From the IMG/VR virus record IMGVR_UViG_3300021142_002250, positions 1 to 45,710 of that record: a stretch of DNA of 45,710 nt, one strand, 5' to 3'. Under the pieces are notes generated by a model. The model worked only from the letters and a program-made list of their open reading frames with translations, did not search any database and was not told the origin of the DNA. Positions 30,895-37,839 of this stretch are shown in pieces; position 1 is the stretch's first letter; each line of letters begins with the position of its first letter. This DNA is from a virus. The translations under genes and the position numbers were made by a program.

Positions 30895-31827
30895 TTATAC
30901 TAAATTTAATTCGTGAATACTAATATTTTTATGAAGTCTTTCAATTGCGTTAGAAATAAGGTCAGCACAAGAAATTACTACTAATTTTGGACAAAATGCC
31001 TGTTTATCATAAACATCACTTATCGTATCAGATACGATAATTTCTGTTAAAACTGATTTATTTATATTATCAATAGCAGGTCCGCTTAATATACCATGTG
31101 TAGCTATCGCCCTAACTGTTTTTGCCCCTGAATTTTTTAATAATTCAGCTGCTTTACATAAAGTTCCTGCTGTATCACACATATCATCTACAATAACAAC
31201 ATTTTTGTCTTTAACATCCCCAATTAATTCCATTGAATGGATTTCATTAGGTTTAATTCTTTTTTTGTTAATTACTGCAAATCCAGCGTTTGGAAATGCT
31301 TTTCCAAAATCAGTGTTCTTTTTCAGAGCACCATGATCGGGAGCACATATTACTATGTCTGATAGTCCTATATTTTTAATATACTCAGTAAATATTTTAT
31401 TTCCATTTAAGTGAATAACAGAAGTGTTATAAAACCCTTGAATAGATGAGCTGTGTAAATCAATAGTTATTAACCTATTCATACCTACTTTTTCTAAAAC
31501 ATCACTCATCATTTTAGCTCCGATTGAAGAGCGAATATGGTCTGTTTTATCTTGTCTAGAATATCCTTGAAAAGGGGCAACAAGTGTAAATGATTTAACT
31601 CCTGCTCTTTTGGCAGCATCAATTACTAATAAAGTTTCTACAATTGAATCGGAACCTTTTGTACTTTGTACAAAAAATAATTCTTCATCTCTAATGGACT
31701 CTGTAAATCTTGGTAAGATTTCACCATCAGCAAATTTTTCAATGCTTAATTCTCCATTATATAAATCGAGATTTTGCATAATTAAGTCAGATAAGTCTTG
31801 ACTTGATGAACCTGAATAAATTTTCAT
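30895..31827 (-). CDS. prs: Ribose-phosphate pyrophosphokinase (PRPP synthetase)
   Basis: A 310-residue enzyme of full length. It starts MKIYSGSSSQDLSDLI, with KFADGE and then FVQSTKGSDSIVETLLVIDA, the catalytic region APFQGYSRQDKTDH, HSSSIQGFY, and the PRPP-binding motif VVIVDDMCDTAGTL. It transfers pyrophosphate from ATP to ribose-5-phosphate, feeding nucleotide and NAD synthesis. The flexible-loop usual R-Q-D-K is present. I chose the ATG at 31827 because it is the family start; the frame is open further upstream only through promoter and terminator sequence. A TATATTTG promoter sits 27 bases upstream. In large phages prs often pairs with NAD-salvage genes; no nadV is seen here. Confidence 0.95.
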   Translation of the reverse strand: MKIYSGSSSQDLSDLIMQNLDLYNGELSIEKFADGEILPRFTESIRDEELFFVQSTKGSDSIVETLLVIDAAKRAGVKSFTLVAPFQGYSRQDKTDHIRSSIGAKMMSDVLEKVGMNRLITIDLHSSSIQGFYNTSVIHLNGNKIFTEYIKNIGLSDIVICAPDHGALKKNTDFGKAFPNAGFAVINKKRIKPNEIHSMELIGDVKDKNVVIVDDMCDTAGTLCKAAELLKNSGAKTVRAIATHGILSGPAIDNINKSVLTEIIVSDTISDVYDKQAFCPKLVVISCADLISNAIERLHKNISIHELNLV

Positions 31828-31844
31828 ATTTTTATATTTTTTTA

Positions 31845-31870
31845 TTTCATATATCAAATATATGAAAAAT
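31845..31870 (-). promoter_or_regulatory. Promoter-like TATATTTG of prs inside a dyad
   Basis: On the minus strand TATATTTG (31855-31862) follows a T-tract. The element is centred in an inverted repeat, TTTCATATAT-TTG-ATATATGAAA (31845-31867), which could be an operator. The 3' arm contains ATGAAATAA, a two-codon ORF ahead of the real prs start. Confidence 0.55.
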
Positions 31871-31903
31871 TCTTGATAAAAAAAATTATTTATCAAGAAT
31901 TTT
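31866..31903 (-). terminator. Terminator of the MazG-like gene
   Basis: A perfect 15-bp stem AAAATTCTTGATAAA / TTTATCAAGAATTTT with an eight-base loop. The stop codon of the MazG-like gene (31886-31888) lies in the loop. The T-run is short, so termination may be partial. Confidence 0.7.
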
Positions 31904-32350
31904 AGCTAAGTCAGCAGGAGAATAATTAATACATTTTAGTACTTTATTATCAATAGATCTATAAACCATCCATTTATCTCCAACTTTTTCTATATGACTT
32001 TCTGTTCCATCTCTATCTAAATAAAATTGAACAGTTAATAATGCCTCTTCTTCAGAATTACATGCTTTACTCATATTTGAACGTTGGATCTCATCAAACG
32101 CTTCGTCAAATATATTACCTAAACCAAACTCTAAAATAGAACCGTTTAATACAAAAAGTAAATCTCCAAGACCATCTAAGATGCCTACTAAATCATTACT
32201 TTTTATACAATCTTTTATTTCATCTAATTCTTCTTGCATTAGATTAATACGTAATTCACACCTATCTTTTGAAGGTATTTGAGGAGTTTCTAATACAGGA
32301 GCTTTAAAAGTCTCGTGAAACTCTTTAACTTGTGTTAATGTTTTATTCAT
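31886..32350 (-). CDS. MazG/PRA-PH-like nucleotide pyrophosphohydrolase
   Basis: A 154-residue protein fitting the all-alpha NTP pyrophosphohydrolase superfamily: MNKTLTQVKEFHETF, RCELRINLMQEELDEIKDCI with the ExxE metal ligands, and LVGILDGLGDLLFVLNGSIL with ExxD-like positions (GDLLF), followed by FDEAFDEIQRSNMSK. The C-terminal 50 residues are an added strand-rich extension. Such enzymes hydrolyse NTPs or dNTPs to monophosphates, cleaning nucleotide pools or lowering alarmones. It lies directly upstream of prs on the same strand, with a terminator between them. Confidence 0.8.
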   Translation of the reverse strand: MNKTLTQVKEFHETFKAPVLETPQIPSKDRCELRINLMQEELDEIKDCIKSNDLVGILDGLGDLLFVLNGSILEFGLGNIFDEAFDEIQRSNMSKACNSEEEALLTVQFYLDRDGTESHIEKVGDKWMVYRSIDNKVLKCINYSPADLAKILDK

Positions 32351-32400
32351 ATTTTTATATTTTTAATTTATAACTCAAAATATAATTTTAGTTTAATTGA

Positions 32401-32414
32401 TTTTTAATATATAA
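32401..32414 (+). promoter_or_regulatory. TTTTTAATATATAA motif, overlapping a start-codon hairpin
   Basis: The full motif ends five bases before the ATG at 32419. TTTTTAATAT (32401-32410) can also pair with ATATTAAAAA (32426-32435), which would put the ATG in the loop if the transcript began further upstream. Confidence 0.5.
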
Positions 32415-32418
32415 CCTT

Positions 32419-33294
32419 ATGAATAATATTAAAAATTTTTTAGAATTTAATCTAAATGAACAACTTAATTTTAAATCTTTAGAAGCAGGATTTACTAACG
32501 CCACGACAAAATTTTCAAATATAAATTTATCAGGCGAAGATAAAGATCAAATAGTAAAAACTAATTTGAAAAATTATATAGAAGCTTTATTTAAGACTAT
32601 AATAAATAATTCAAGTGAATTAAAAGATACTAATGACCAATTTATAGATGATATAATTACTGAATTAAGCGATTTTAAAGAAAAGATTATTAAAATAATA
32701 ACAGATAATTTAAACGATCCTAATTTAAGTGAATTTATGACTAAATTTATAGATGATATTATTGTATTTTTTCAAAATAAATCTAATAAAGATATTATTA
32801 ATAATGGACTTCTTAATGTAAAAGAAGATCAAAAAGAAAATAAATTTAGAGGGGCTTGTGATTCTTTAAAAGAAAAAGTTTTTTCATTAATAGATAATTA
32901 TAAAAAATTAGAAAAAGTTGAGAACAACTTTACTAAAGAACAATTATCTCAAATGGTAAATAAAGGTATTGTGTATTTTAAATTAGATGGTTATGATGAA
33001 CAACATAAAGATAAAGTCGGAAGTGGGATAGTAACTAAATATGATTCTGAGAAAGATATTATTACTATAAATGATAGTGAAGGAAAGGTTATAGATAAAA
33101 AAATATCAGATATTTTAAAAGCAGAAGATCTTAATTCAATTAACGATAAAATTAAAATGAATTTAAGTGGTATGAAAGATGATTCTAAAAAAATGTCATT
33201 AATTCTTAAGTTTATTGATTTTATTAATAAAGAAGGTAATGTTGAAGATTCATCTTTAGGACAAATAAAAAATTTATTAAATAATGCTAAATAA
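32419..33294 (+). CDS. Putative head-internal/virion protein, unknown function
   Basis: A 291-residue acidic helical protein. Its start MNNIKNFLEFNLNEQ fits the head-targeting pattern of T4 internal proteins (MKTYQEFIAEA), in which an N-terminal peptide directs the protein into the prohead and is cut off. Residues about 30-190 are helical and charged. Residues about 195-235 form strands (NKGIVYFKLDGYDEQHKDKV, then GSGIVTKYDSEKDIITINDS), like a small beta-barrel. A TTTTTAATATATAA motif sits directly upstream. The gene overlaps the next by 11 bases. Packaging is inferred from the N-terminus only. Confidence 0.55.
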   Translation: MNNIKNFLEFNLNEQLNFKSLEAGFTNATTKFSNINLSGEDKDQIVKTNLKNYIEALFKTIINNSSELKDTNDQFIDDIITELSDFKEKIIKIITDNLNDPNLSEFMTKFIDDIIVFFQNKSNKDIINNGLLNVKEDQKENKFRGACDSLKEKVFSLIDNYKKLEKVENNFTKEQLSQMVNKGIVYFKLDGYDEQHKDKVGSGIVTKYDSEKDIITINDSEGKVIDKKISDILKAEDLNSINDKIKMNLSGMKDDSKKMSLILKFIDFINKEGNVEDSSLGQIKNLLNNAK

Positions 33295-33910
33295 TATTAA
33301 ATTAGAAAAAATAAGAAATAAAATTATTGAATTTGCTAAAAGTAATGATTTAGGAGGGTATCAAGATTATGTAGATACATTAGTAAAAAATGGATCTAAC
33401 CAATATTTACAAACTATTTTTATTACAGATTATAATATCAATTATAAAAATTTTAGTACAATTGATATTATGAAAAAAAATACATTTAATATTATTCGCT
33501 TAATTGCTTGTAATAACTTAGAACAAATTGAAATAAAAACTTTCTTAGACCAAAATAATTTAAAACAAATAGGTAAAGATATTATTGTTAATACAGGAAC
33601 TTATTCTGGTAAACATTTAGGAAAAATTGAAATATCTGATATAAATCCTAACGATGTTTATTATACAAGTCAATTTATTTATAATTTTACAGGACAAAGA
33701 GATTTTTATAGTAAAATGGAATTATATAGTGTAACTTATTCCTATACAGGAACTTATAGTAATGGGAATTGGATTAAAGAAGATTTGAAAATGGACATAA
33801 CAGATAATGTAGTTACTACATACAATAATGGTATTGTATTATCAATAACTACATACTCCAATACTATACCTTATTTAGATAAATATAAAATAATAATAAA
33901 TAGTTTATAA
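33284..33910 (+). CDS. Hypothetical protein
   Basis: A 208-residue protein, helical for the first half (LEKIRNKIIEFAKSNDLGGY) and strand- and Tyr/Thr-rich in the second (YSVTYSYTGTYSNGNWIKED), similar in composition to the fibre proteins. It overlaps the upstream gene by 11 bases and the convergent nuclease gene by six. Probably expressed with the putative head-internal protein. No family was recognised. Confidence 0.55.
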   Translation: MLNNIKLEKIRNKIIEFAKSNDLGGYQDYVDTLVKNGSNQYLQTIFITDYNINYKNFSTIDIMKKNTFNIIRLIACNNLEQIEIKTFLDQNNLKQIGKDIIVNTGTYSGKHLGKIEISDINPNDVYYTSQFIYNFTGQRDFYSKMELYSVTYSYTGTYSNGNWIKEDLKMDITDNVVTTYNNGIVLSITTYSNTIPYLDKYKIIINSL

Positions 33911-34642
33911 CTTATTATTTAAGTATTCTTCTAATGTAGAAGATAAATCATGTGCTTTATATATTTTAGCAGGTTCATTTGGACCTATATGAACAAGATA
34001 ACATGCTTTAATATCTATATCAACTTCTTTAAGAAGTAGTTTATATAAACTAACTTGAATTGAGTATTCATTAATATGATTTTTATAGAAACTATCTAAA
34101 GGAGCTAATAATTTTTCAAATTTACCTTGTTCATGATCATCATGTGTCATTTGTTTATTACTTTTCCAGTCTAATATAAAAATCTTATCATTCCAAACAA
34201 AAATAGAATCTATCATACCGGCTAATTTCCACTTTTTAGAGAAAATTCTTTGCTCAAATCTGATAGGTTCTAATTTATGTAAATATTCAGCATATAGTAT
34301 ATTGAATTTATTTATTCTATCCACTATATCTAAATCATTTGGAATTTTTTGAAGAACTCCGTTAAAATAATTTTCTATCCAATTATGGATACCATTACCT
34401 ATAACTTGGGATCTTTCTGCTAATTGTTTCCACTCTAAAAGAATTTCTTCTTGAGAAACTCCTTTTTCTTCGGCTTTTTTCTTAGACCAAAAATCTTCTT
34501 CAAACTTTTTATAGAATCTTTCTTTGTATTTAGTTACACTTGTAAAGACTTCTCCCTCATATGTATAGCAATGCTTTTTTGGATCAAATTTGAATAAAGG
34601 GTCTTCAAATTTCTTTAATTTTTCTAAAATAGAATTTCTCAT
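33905..34642 (-). CDS. PD-(D/E)xK nuclease, RecB/Cas4-like
   Basis: A 245-residue protein with a RecB-type nuclease core: GNGIHNWIENYF at 82-93 (the H/E helix), Glu130 in RFEQRIFSKKWKLAGMIDSI, Asp145, and ILDWKSNK at 156-163 (the D-x-K motif), then YSIQVSLYKLLL (the Q-x-x-x-Y motif). These match the metal-binding residues of RecB, AddB and Cas4-like nucleases. It probably trims DNA ends in recombination or packaging with the gp46-like ATPase. The start ATG lies inside a 15-bp hairpin (34629-34666). No FeS-cluster cysteines, so not a typical Cas4. Confidence 0.82.
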   Translation of the reverse strand: MRNSILEKLKKFEDPLFKFDPKKHCYTYEGEVFTSVTKYKERFYKKFEEDFWSKKKAEEKGVSQEEILLEWKQLAERSQVIGNGIHNWIENYFNGVLQKIPNDLDIVDRINKFNILYAEYLHKLEPIRFEQRIFSKKWKLAGMIDSIFVWNDKIFILDWKSNKQMTHDDHEQGKFEKLLAPLDSFYKNHINEYSIQVSLYKLLLKEVDIDIKACYLVHIGPNEPAKIYKAHDLSSTLEEYLNNKL

Positions 34643-34666
34643 AAATCGTTATATGAGAAATTCTAT
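34629..34666 (-). promoter_or_regulatory. Hairpin burying the start codon of the PD-(D/E)xK nuclease
   Basis: A perfect 15-bp stem ATAGAATTTCTCATA / TATGAGAAATTCTAT (minus strand) with an eight-base loop. The ATG is the second to fourth base of the 3' arm, so initiation would require opening it. Confidence 0.75.
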
Positions 34667-34685
34667 AAAAAGTTTAGAAAAAATA

Positions 34686-36515
34686 TTAGTTTTCTGAATT
34701 ATTATCACTTTCATCAGTAGATGCTTGATTATTCACAGACATTTGTTGAACTAATTCTTGAAGATATGGGGTCATATCAGGGTATAATCTACCATTAGAG
34801 TTATACCTACCAATAGTTGTTAACCAACCATCCCAAATACTAGTAAAATCTCCTGTTAAAGTATCAGTAAAGTTAGTTGTAATACCTGTAAGTGACTGAT
34901 CTGTTATAGAAACAGTTTCATTAATATTTGAAGGAGCAACATAATTAACATTAGTTTCAGTTGTACTAACACCAGGACTTCTATATCCCGATCCTCTTCT
35001 AGAGGATGGAGTTCTTCTTCTTGGAGAAGTTGTTAAAATTGGGGCTTCATCTTCACCATTTGATTCGTTATCTTCGATAACCCTTCTTTCATACATTGAA
35101 GTATTTTGAGGTTCAATACCTGATACATATTCTCTAAGAATACTATCTTCTCTTACTGCTCTTCCTTCGGATTGACGAGAAACTAATGGATCTTCTGATC
35201 TTATTGGAGCAGAATCTGCTGATTCTAAATCAAATTCTTCACCTATAAGATCACCAAGATCTTGGATTGATTGACTTTCATTTCTCAATGATTTTAACAT
35301 TTCTCTTTTCTTATTAATCCCTTCCGCTTGTTTTTTTCTTTCAGCTAAAACAAGTTCAATTTTTTCTTTATCATTAAATCTATCATATTCTTCATTAAAG
35401 ATATAATCATCTAATGAATAGTCATACTGAGCATGAGCTTTTAAGATATAACAATCGTAAATATAAGAATGATAAACATTACCATGATATACTCTTATAT
35501 CATTTAAGTAACGAAGTTGTGTCGTATCATTTCTATGATAGATAACTCTAGTAATTTCATCAAAGCAATAATCAGAACCTTTATTTAAATAACCTTCTGT
35601 TGAGTTCATAATTTTTAAGTTAAAAACTCCATCAACAGGATAGTTATATAATGTAGAATTATTTACATCAATAAATTTAAATGTATCTAAATAAGGGAAA
35701 TATTTGTAATTTGTGTTAAGATTTACTGATAAGTATAAATCTACTTTTTTACCATCTTTTTCAAACCAAACAGAATTGCTAAAATTCTGTTCTTGTTTGA
35801 AGTAATATCCATTAGTTTTTGCCCAATTTTTAAACATACTTGCATAAAAATCGTCATTTGTAGTGTAAATTCTATCCATTATTTTATAAGAACTTTTTTC
35901 AGAAGTAGTATTTTCCGCTTCTATATCCCATAATAATGCTCTACCTATTAAGCGATTATTATCTTTATCTAAAAGACATAACAAACTAACTTCTTTATTA
36001 TCTATATAAATAGAGAAGTAGTCTTGACACCTATCATGTTTCATACATGATCCACCTAATGATCCACATAAATCATCATTTATGTTTCTATTATAAGACC
36101 TATGATGATAGTAGTATTTAATATCTTCACCTTTTACTACTTCAAATTTTACTTTGTTTTCAACTTGACAAGAACGATATACATTAGAAAAAATTTCCAC
36201 ATCTTTAGGAGTAAGAAAATTCATAATTGTTTTGTCAAACAACTTTGAAATTATTTTAGCAGGGGAAATATGATACCTTTTTCCTGAACTCCAATACTCA
36301 TTCTCATTAATTGACCCAATTCTATCACAACTCAAATAAGAAATTTTATTTGAATCTGCTTCAGATATAGATAAATAATCTACACCATTTTCTATTACAG
36401 GTAAAGAATGACCTTCTTTTGAAGATTCCAAAATAAGATTAGCAACAGTAGATGACGATTTTATTCTCTGCAATAACTCACAAAGACCTTCTGATATTTT
36501 TATTATTTTGCTCAT
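34686..36515 (-). CDS. Large phage protein with disordered C-terminus, unknown
   Basis: A 609-residue protein. The first 390 or so residues form an ordered domain with GSLGGSCMKHDRCQDYFSIY, Cys-rich DLCGSLGGSCMKHDRC and VSLLCLLDKDNNRLIGRALLW, which has a conserved feel, and a Tyr-rich region (YYHHRSYNRN). Residues 415-609 are low complexity, with Ser/Arg/Glu-rich segments (SPRRRTPSSRRGSGYRSPG), likely disordered. I have seen proteins of this outline in other large phages but cannot name a function. It starts at an ATG inside TCATATATGA. Confidence 0.55.
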   Translation of the reverse strand: MSKIIKISEGLCELLQRIKSSSTVANLILESSKEGHSLPVIENGVDYLSISEADSNKISYLSCDRIGSINENEYWSSGKRYHISPAKIISKLFDKTIMNFLTPKDVEIFSNVYRSCQVENKVKFEVVKGEDIKYYYHHRSYNRNINDDLCGSLGGSCMKHDRCQDYFSIYIDNKEVSLLCLLDKDNNRLIGRALLWDIEAENTTSEKSSYKIMDRIYTTNDDFYASMFKNWAKTNGYYFKQEQNFSNSVWFEKDGKKVDLYLSVNLNTNYKYFPYLDTFKFIDVNNSTLYNYPVDGVFNLKIMNSTEGYLNKGSDYCFDEITRVIYHRNDTTQLRYLNDIRVYHGNVYHSYIYDCYILKAHAQYDYSLDDYIFNEEYDRFNDKEKIELVLAERKKQAEGINKKREMLKSLRNESQSIQDLGDLIGEEFDLESADSAPIRSEDPLVSRQSEGRAVREDSILREYVSGIEPQNTSMYERRVIEDNESNGEDEAPILTTSPRRRTPSSRRGSGYRSPGVSTTETNVNYVAPSNINETVSITDQSLTGITTNFTDTLTGDFTSIWDGWLTTIGRYNSNGRLYPDMTPYLQELVQQMSVNNQASTDESDNNSEN

Positions 36516-36529
36516 ATATGATTTTTTAA

Positions 36530-36808
36530 TTAATTGTAATACTTTAATCCTAATTTTGTACCATCCCCATAAATATAACCAATTACGTTATATTTAACTT
36601 CACCATTTAACCTCACTAAAGCCATCAAATAATCAGGATTATGATCCATTGATGATCTAGATAAATGGTATTTAACACTACCAGGTGAAGAAAGTATTTC
36701 TTTCATCCACGGTAAGTTTAATAAATCAGAAAGTGAATTTATTTCACTTTCTACTATTTCGCCTTCTCCCAAGACGTATTTTTTGGGGAGATTTCTTATT
36801 ATTTTCAT
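36530..36808 (-). CDS. Hypothetical protein
   Basis: A 92-residue protein (MKIIRNLPKKYVLGEGEIVE ... GEVKYNVIGYIYGDGTKLGL) that is mixed helical and strand. Start at CATATATGA. It lies six bases downstream of the macro-like gene and 14 bases upstream of the large unknown gene, in the same transcript. No family was recognised. Confidence 0.55.
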   Translation of the reverse strand: MKIIRNLPKKYVLGEGEIVESEINSLSDLLNLPWMKEILSSPGSVKYHLSRSSMDHNPDYLMALVRLNGEVKYNVIGYIYGDGTKLGLKYYN

Positions 36809-36814
36809 ATATGT

Positions 36815-37264
36815 TTATTTTATAAGTTTAGAGAAATTGTATTCAAATACAATATTATCAGGTATATTTCCTGCGACATAAAACAACTTTGCTAAGTTTT
36901 TTATTTTACGACCATTAAGAGTTTTACTTTCAGGATTTATTCCTGAATAAGCTACATAGAATAACAAATCTTGATTAGATATTGCACATTCATATAACTT
37001 TTTTATATTATTGATTAATGTAGCATTTGTTATATACACTCTTGGTGCTATAACAGTCACCAATCCATATGCTTTTTTATTTTCAGAAAAGCAATTTATC
37101 ATTTTTTCATCTTGCCTAATTCCAAATTCTAAATGTGCTACTAATGCAGCTCCACCAGTTCCTCTATATGGATTTCCATTTATTGAAACTGTATTTGAAC
37201 CAAAAACAAAAATACCATTTTCGGGCATTGTTTCTTTATTTAGATCTCCTTTGTAAGTTTTCAT
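36815..37264 (-). CDS. Macro-domain-like protein
   Basis: A 149-residue protein with ENGIFVFGSNTVSINGNPYR, then GTGGAALVAHLEFGIRQDEK, like the macro-type families whose F-G-S-N...G-x-G-A-A loop binds ADP-ribose or related ligands. Later LVTVIAPRVYITNATLINNI fits the continuing strand/helix alternation. Such proteins bind or hydrolyse ADP-ribose, consistent with NAD-linked defence or counter-defence. The divergent sequence means the ligand is uncertain. The ATG sits in a short 8-bp hairpin (37258-37279). Confidence 0.6.
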   Translation of the reverse strand: MKTYKGDLNKETMPENGIFVFGSNTVSINGNPYRGTGGAALVAHLEFGIRQDEKMINCFSENKKAYGLVTVIAPRVYITNATLINNIKKLYECAISNQDLLFYVAYSGINPESKTLNGRKIKNLAKLFYVAGNIPDNIVFEYNFSKLIK

Positions 37265-37279
37265 AATATTATATGAAAA
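37258..37279 (-). promoter_or_regulatory. Hairpin burying the start codon of the macro-like gene
   Basis: TTTTCATA / TATGAAAA (8 bp, minus strand) with a six-base loop; the ATG occupies the 3' arm directly after the loop. Weaker than those at 34629 and 37796. Confidence 0.5.
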
Positions 37280-37311
37280 ATTTTTATTTTAGTTTTTTCA
37301 AAAATTGTAGG

Positions 37312-37809
37312 TTATTCTAACATTTTATTTATAATAATCTCTCTGTGAAGTCCAACTAAAGTATTTTTATTAAATTTTATTTTATTTTCCCCTTGTGTCA
37401 AGAAATAATTTTCTTTTGATTTACTTATTTTAAATAAAAGGTAATCCCACTTTAAATTAAAAATCTTTTTAATTAGAGCAGCGGTATTACCTATGATGAT
37501 GACAACATACTTATCAGAATTAATTATTTCATCTGATATTTTATTTTCTTTTATTAATTTATTTAAGGATGGTTGTGTATAACACCAAAATACAGTAAAA
37601 AAATTTTTATTTGTATCTAAATAATTATATAATCCTGAGCTATAAGCATTATTGCTTGTGATGATATTTAATACACCTTTATTTAATCCTAAGATTGATT
37701 TTTCTAAAGTTTTATCATAGCATGATTTTGCTACACGTAGAAATTCTTTCCAATCAATTTGATTTATATCTTTTTCTAATTCTGTTTTTAAATAATCTAT
37801 ATTTTCCAT
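37312..37809 (-). CDS. Hypothetical protein
   Basis: A 165-residue alpha/beta protein (MENIDYLKTELEKDINQIDW ... LNIITSNNAYSSGLYNYLDT ... YVVIIIGNTAALIKKIF). No family was recognised. It lies 30 bases downstream of the gltX stop on the same strand, so it may be on the gltX transcript. The ATG is inside a perfect 15-bp hairpin. Confidence 0.55.
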   Translation of the reverse strand: MENIDYLKTELEKDINQIDWKEFLRVAKSCYDKTLEKSILGLNKGVLNIITSNNAYSSGLYNYLDTNKNFFTVFWCYTQPSLNKLIKENKISDEIINSDKYVVIIIGNTAALIKKIFNLKWDYLLFKISKSKENYFLTQGENKIKFNKNTLVGLHREIIINKMLE

Positions 37810-37831
37810 ACACTTATATGGAAAATATAGA
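37796..37831 (-). promoter_or_regulatory. Hairpin burying the start codon of the gene at 37809
   Basis: A perfect 15-bp stem TCTATATTTTCCATA / TATGGAAAATATAGA (minus strand) with a six-base loop. The ATG again begins at the second base of the 3' arm. Confidence 0.75.
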
Positions 37832-37839
37832 ATAAGTTG

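Noticed and set aside
33905-34642. CRISPR-associated Cas4
   Set aside because: The nuclease core fits the RecB/Cas4 group, but the FeS-cluster cysteines are missing and no other cas genes or repeats are present.
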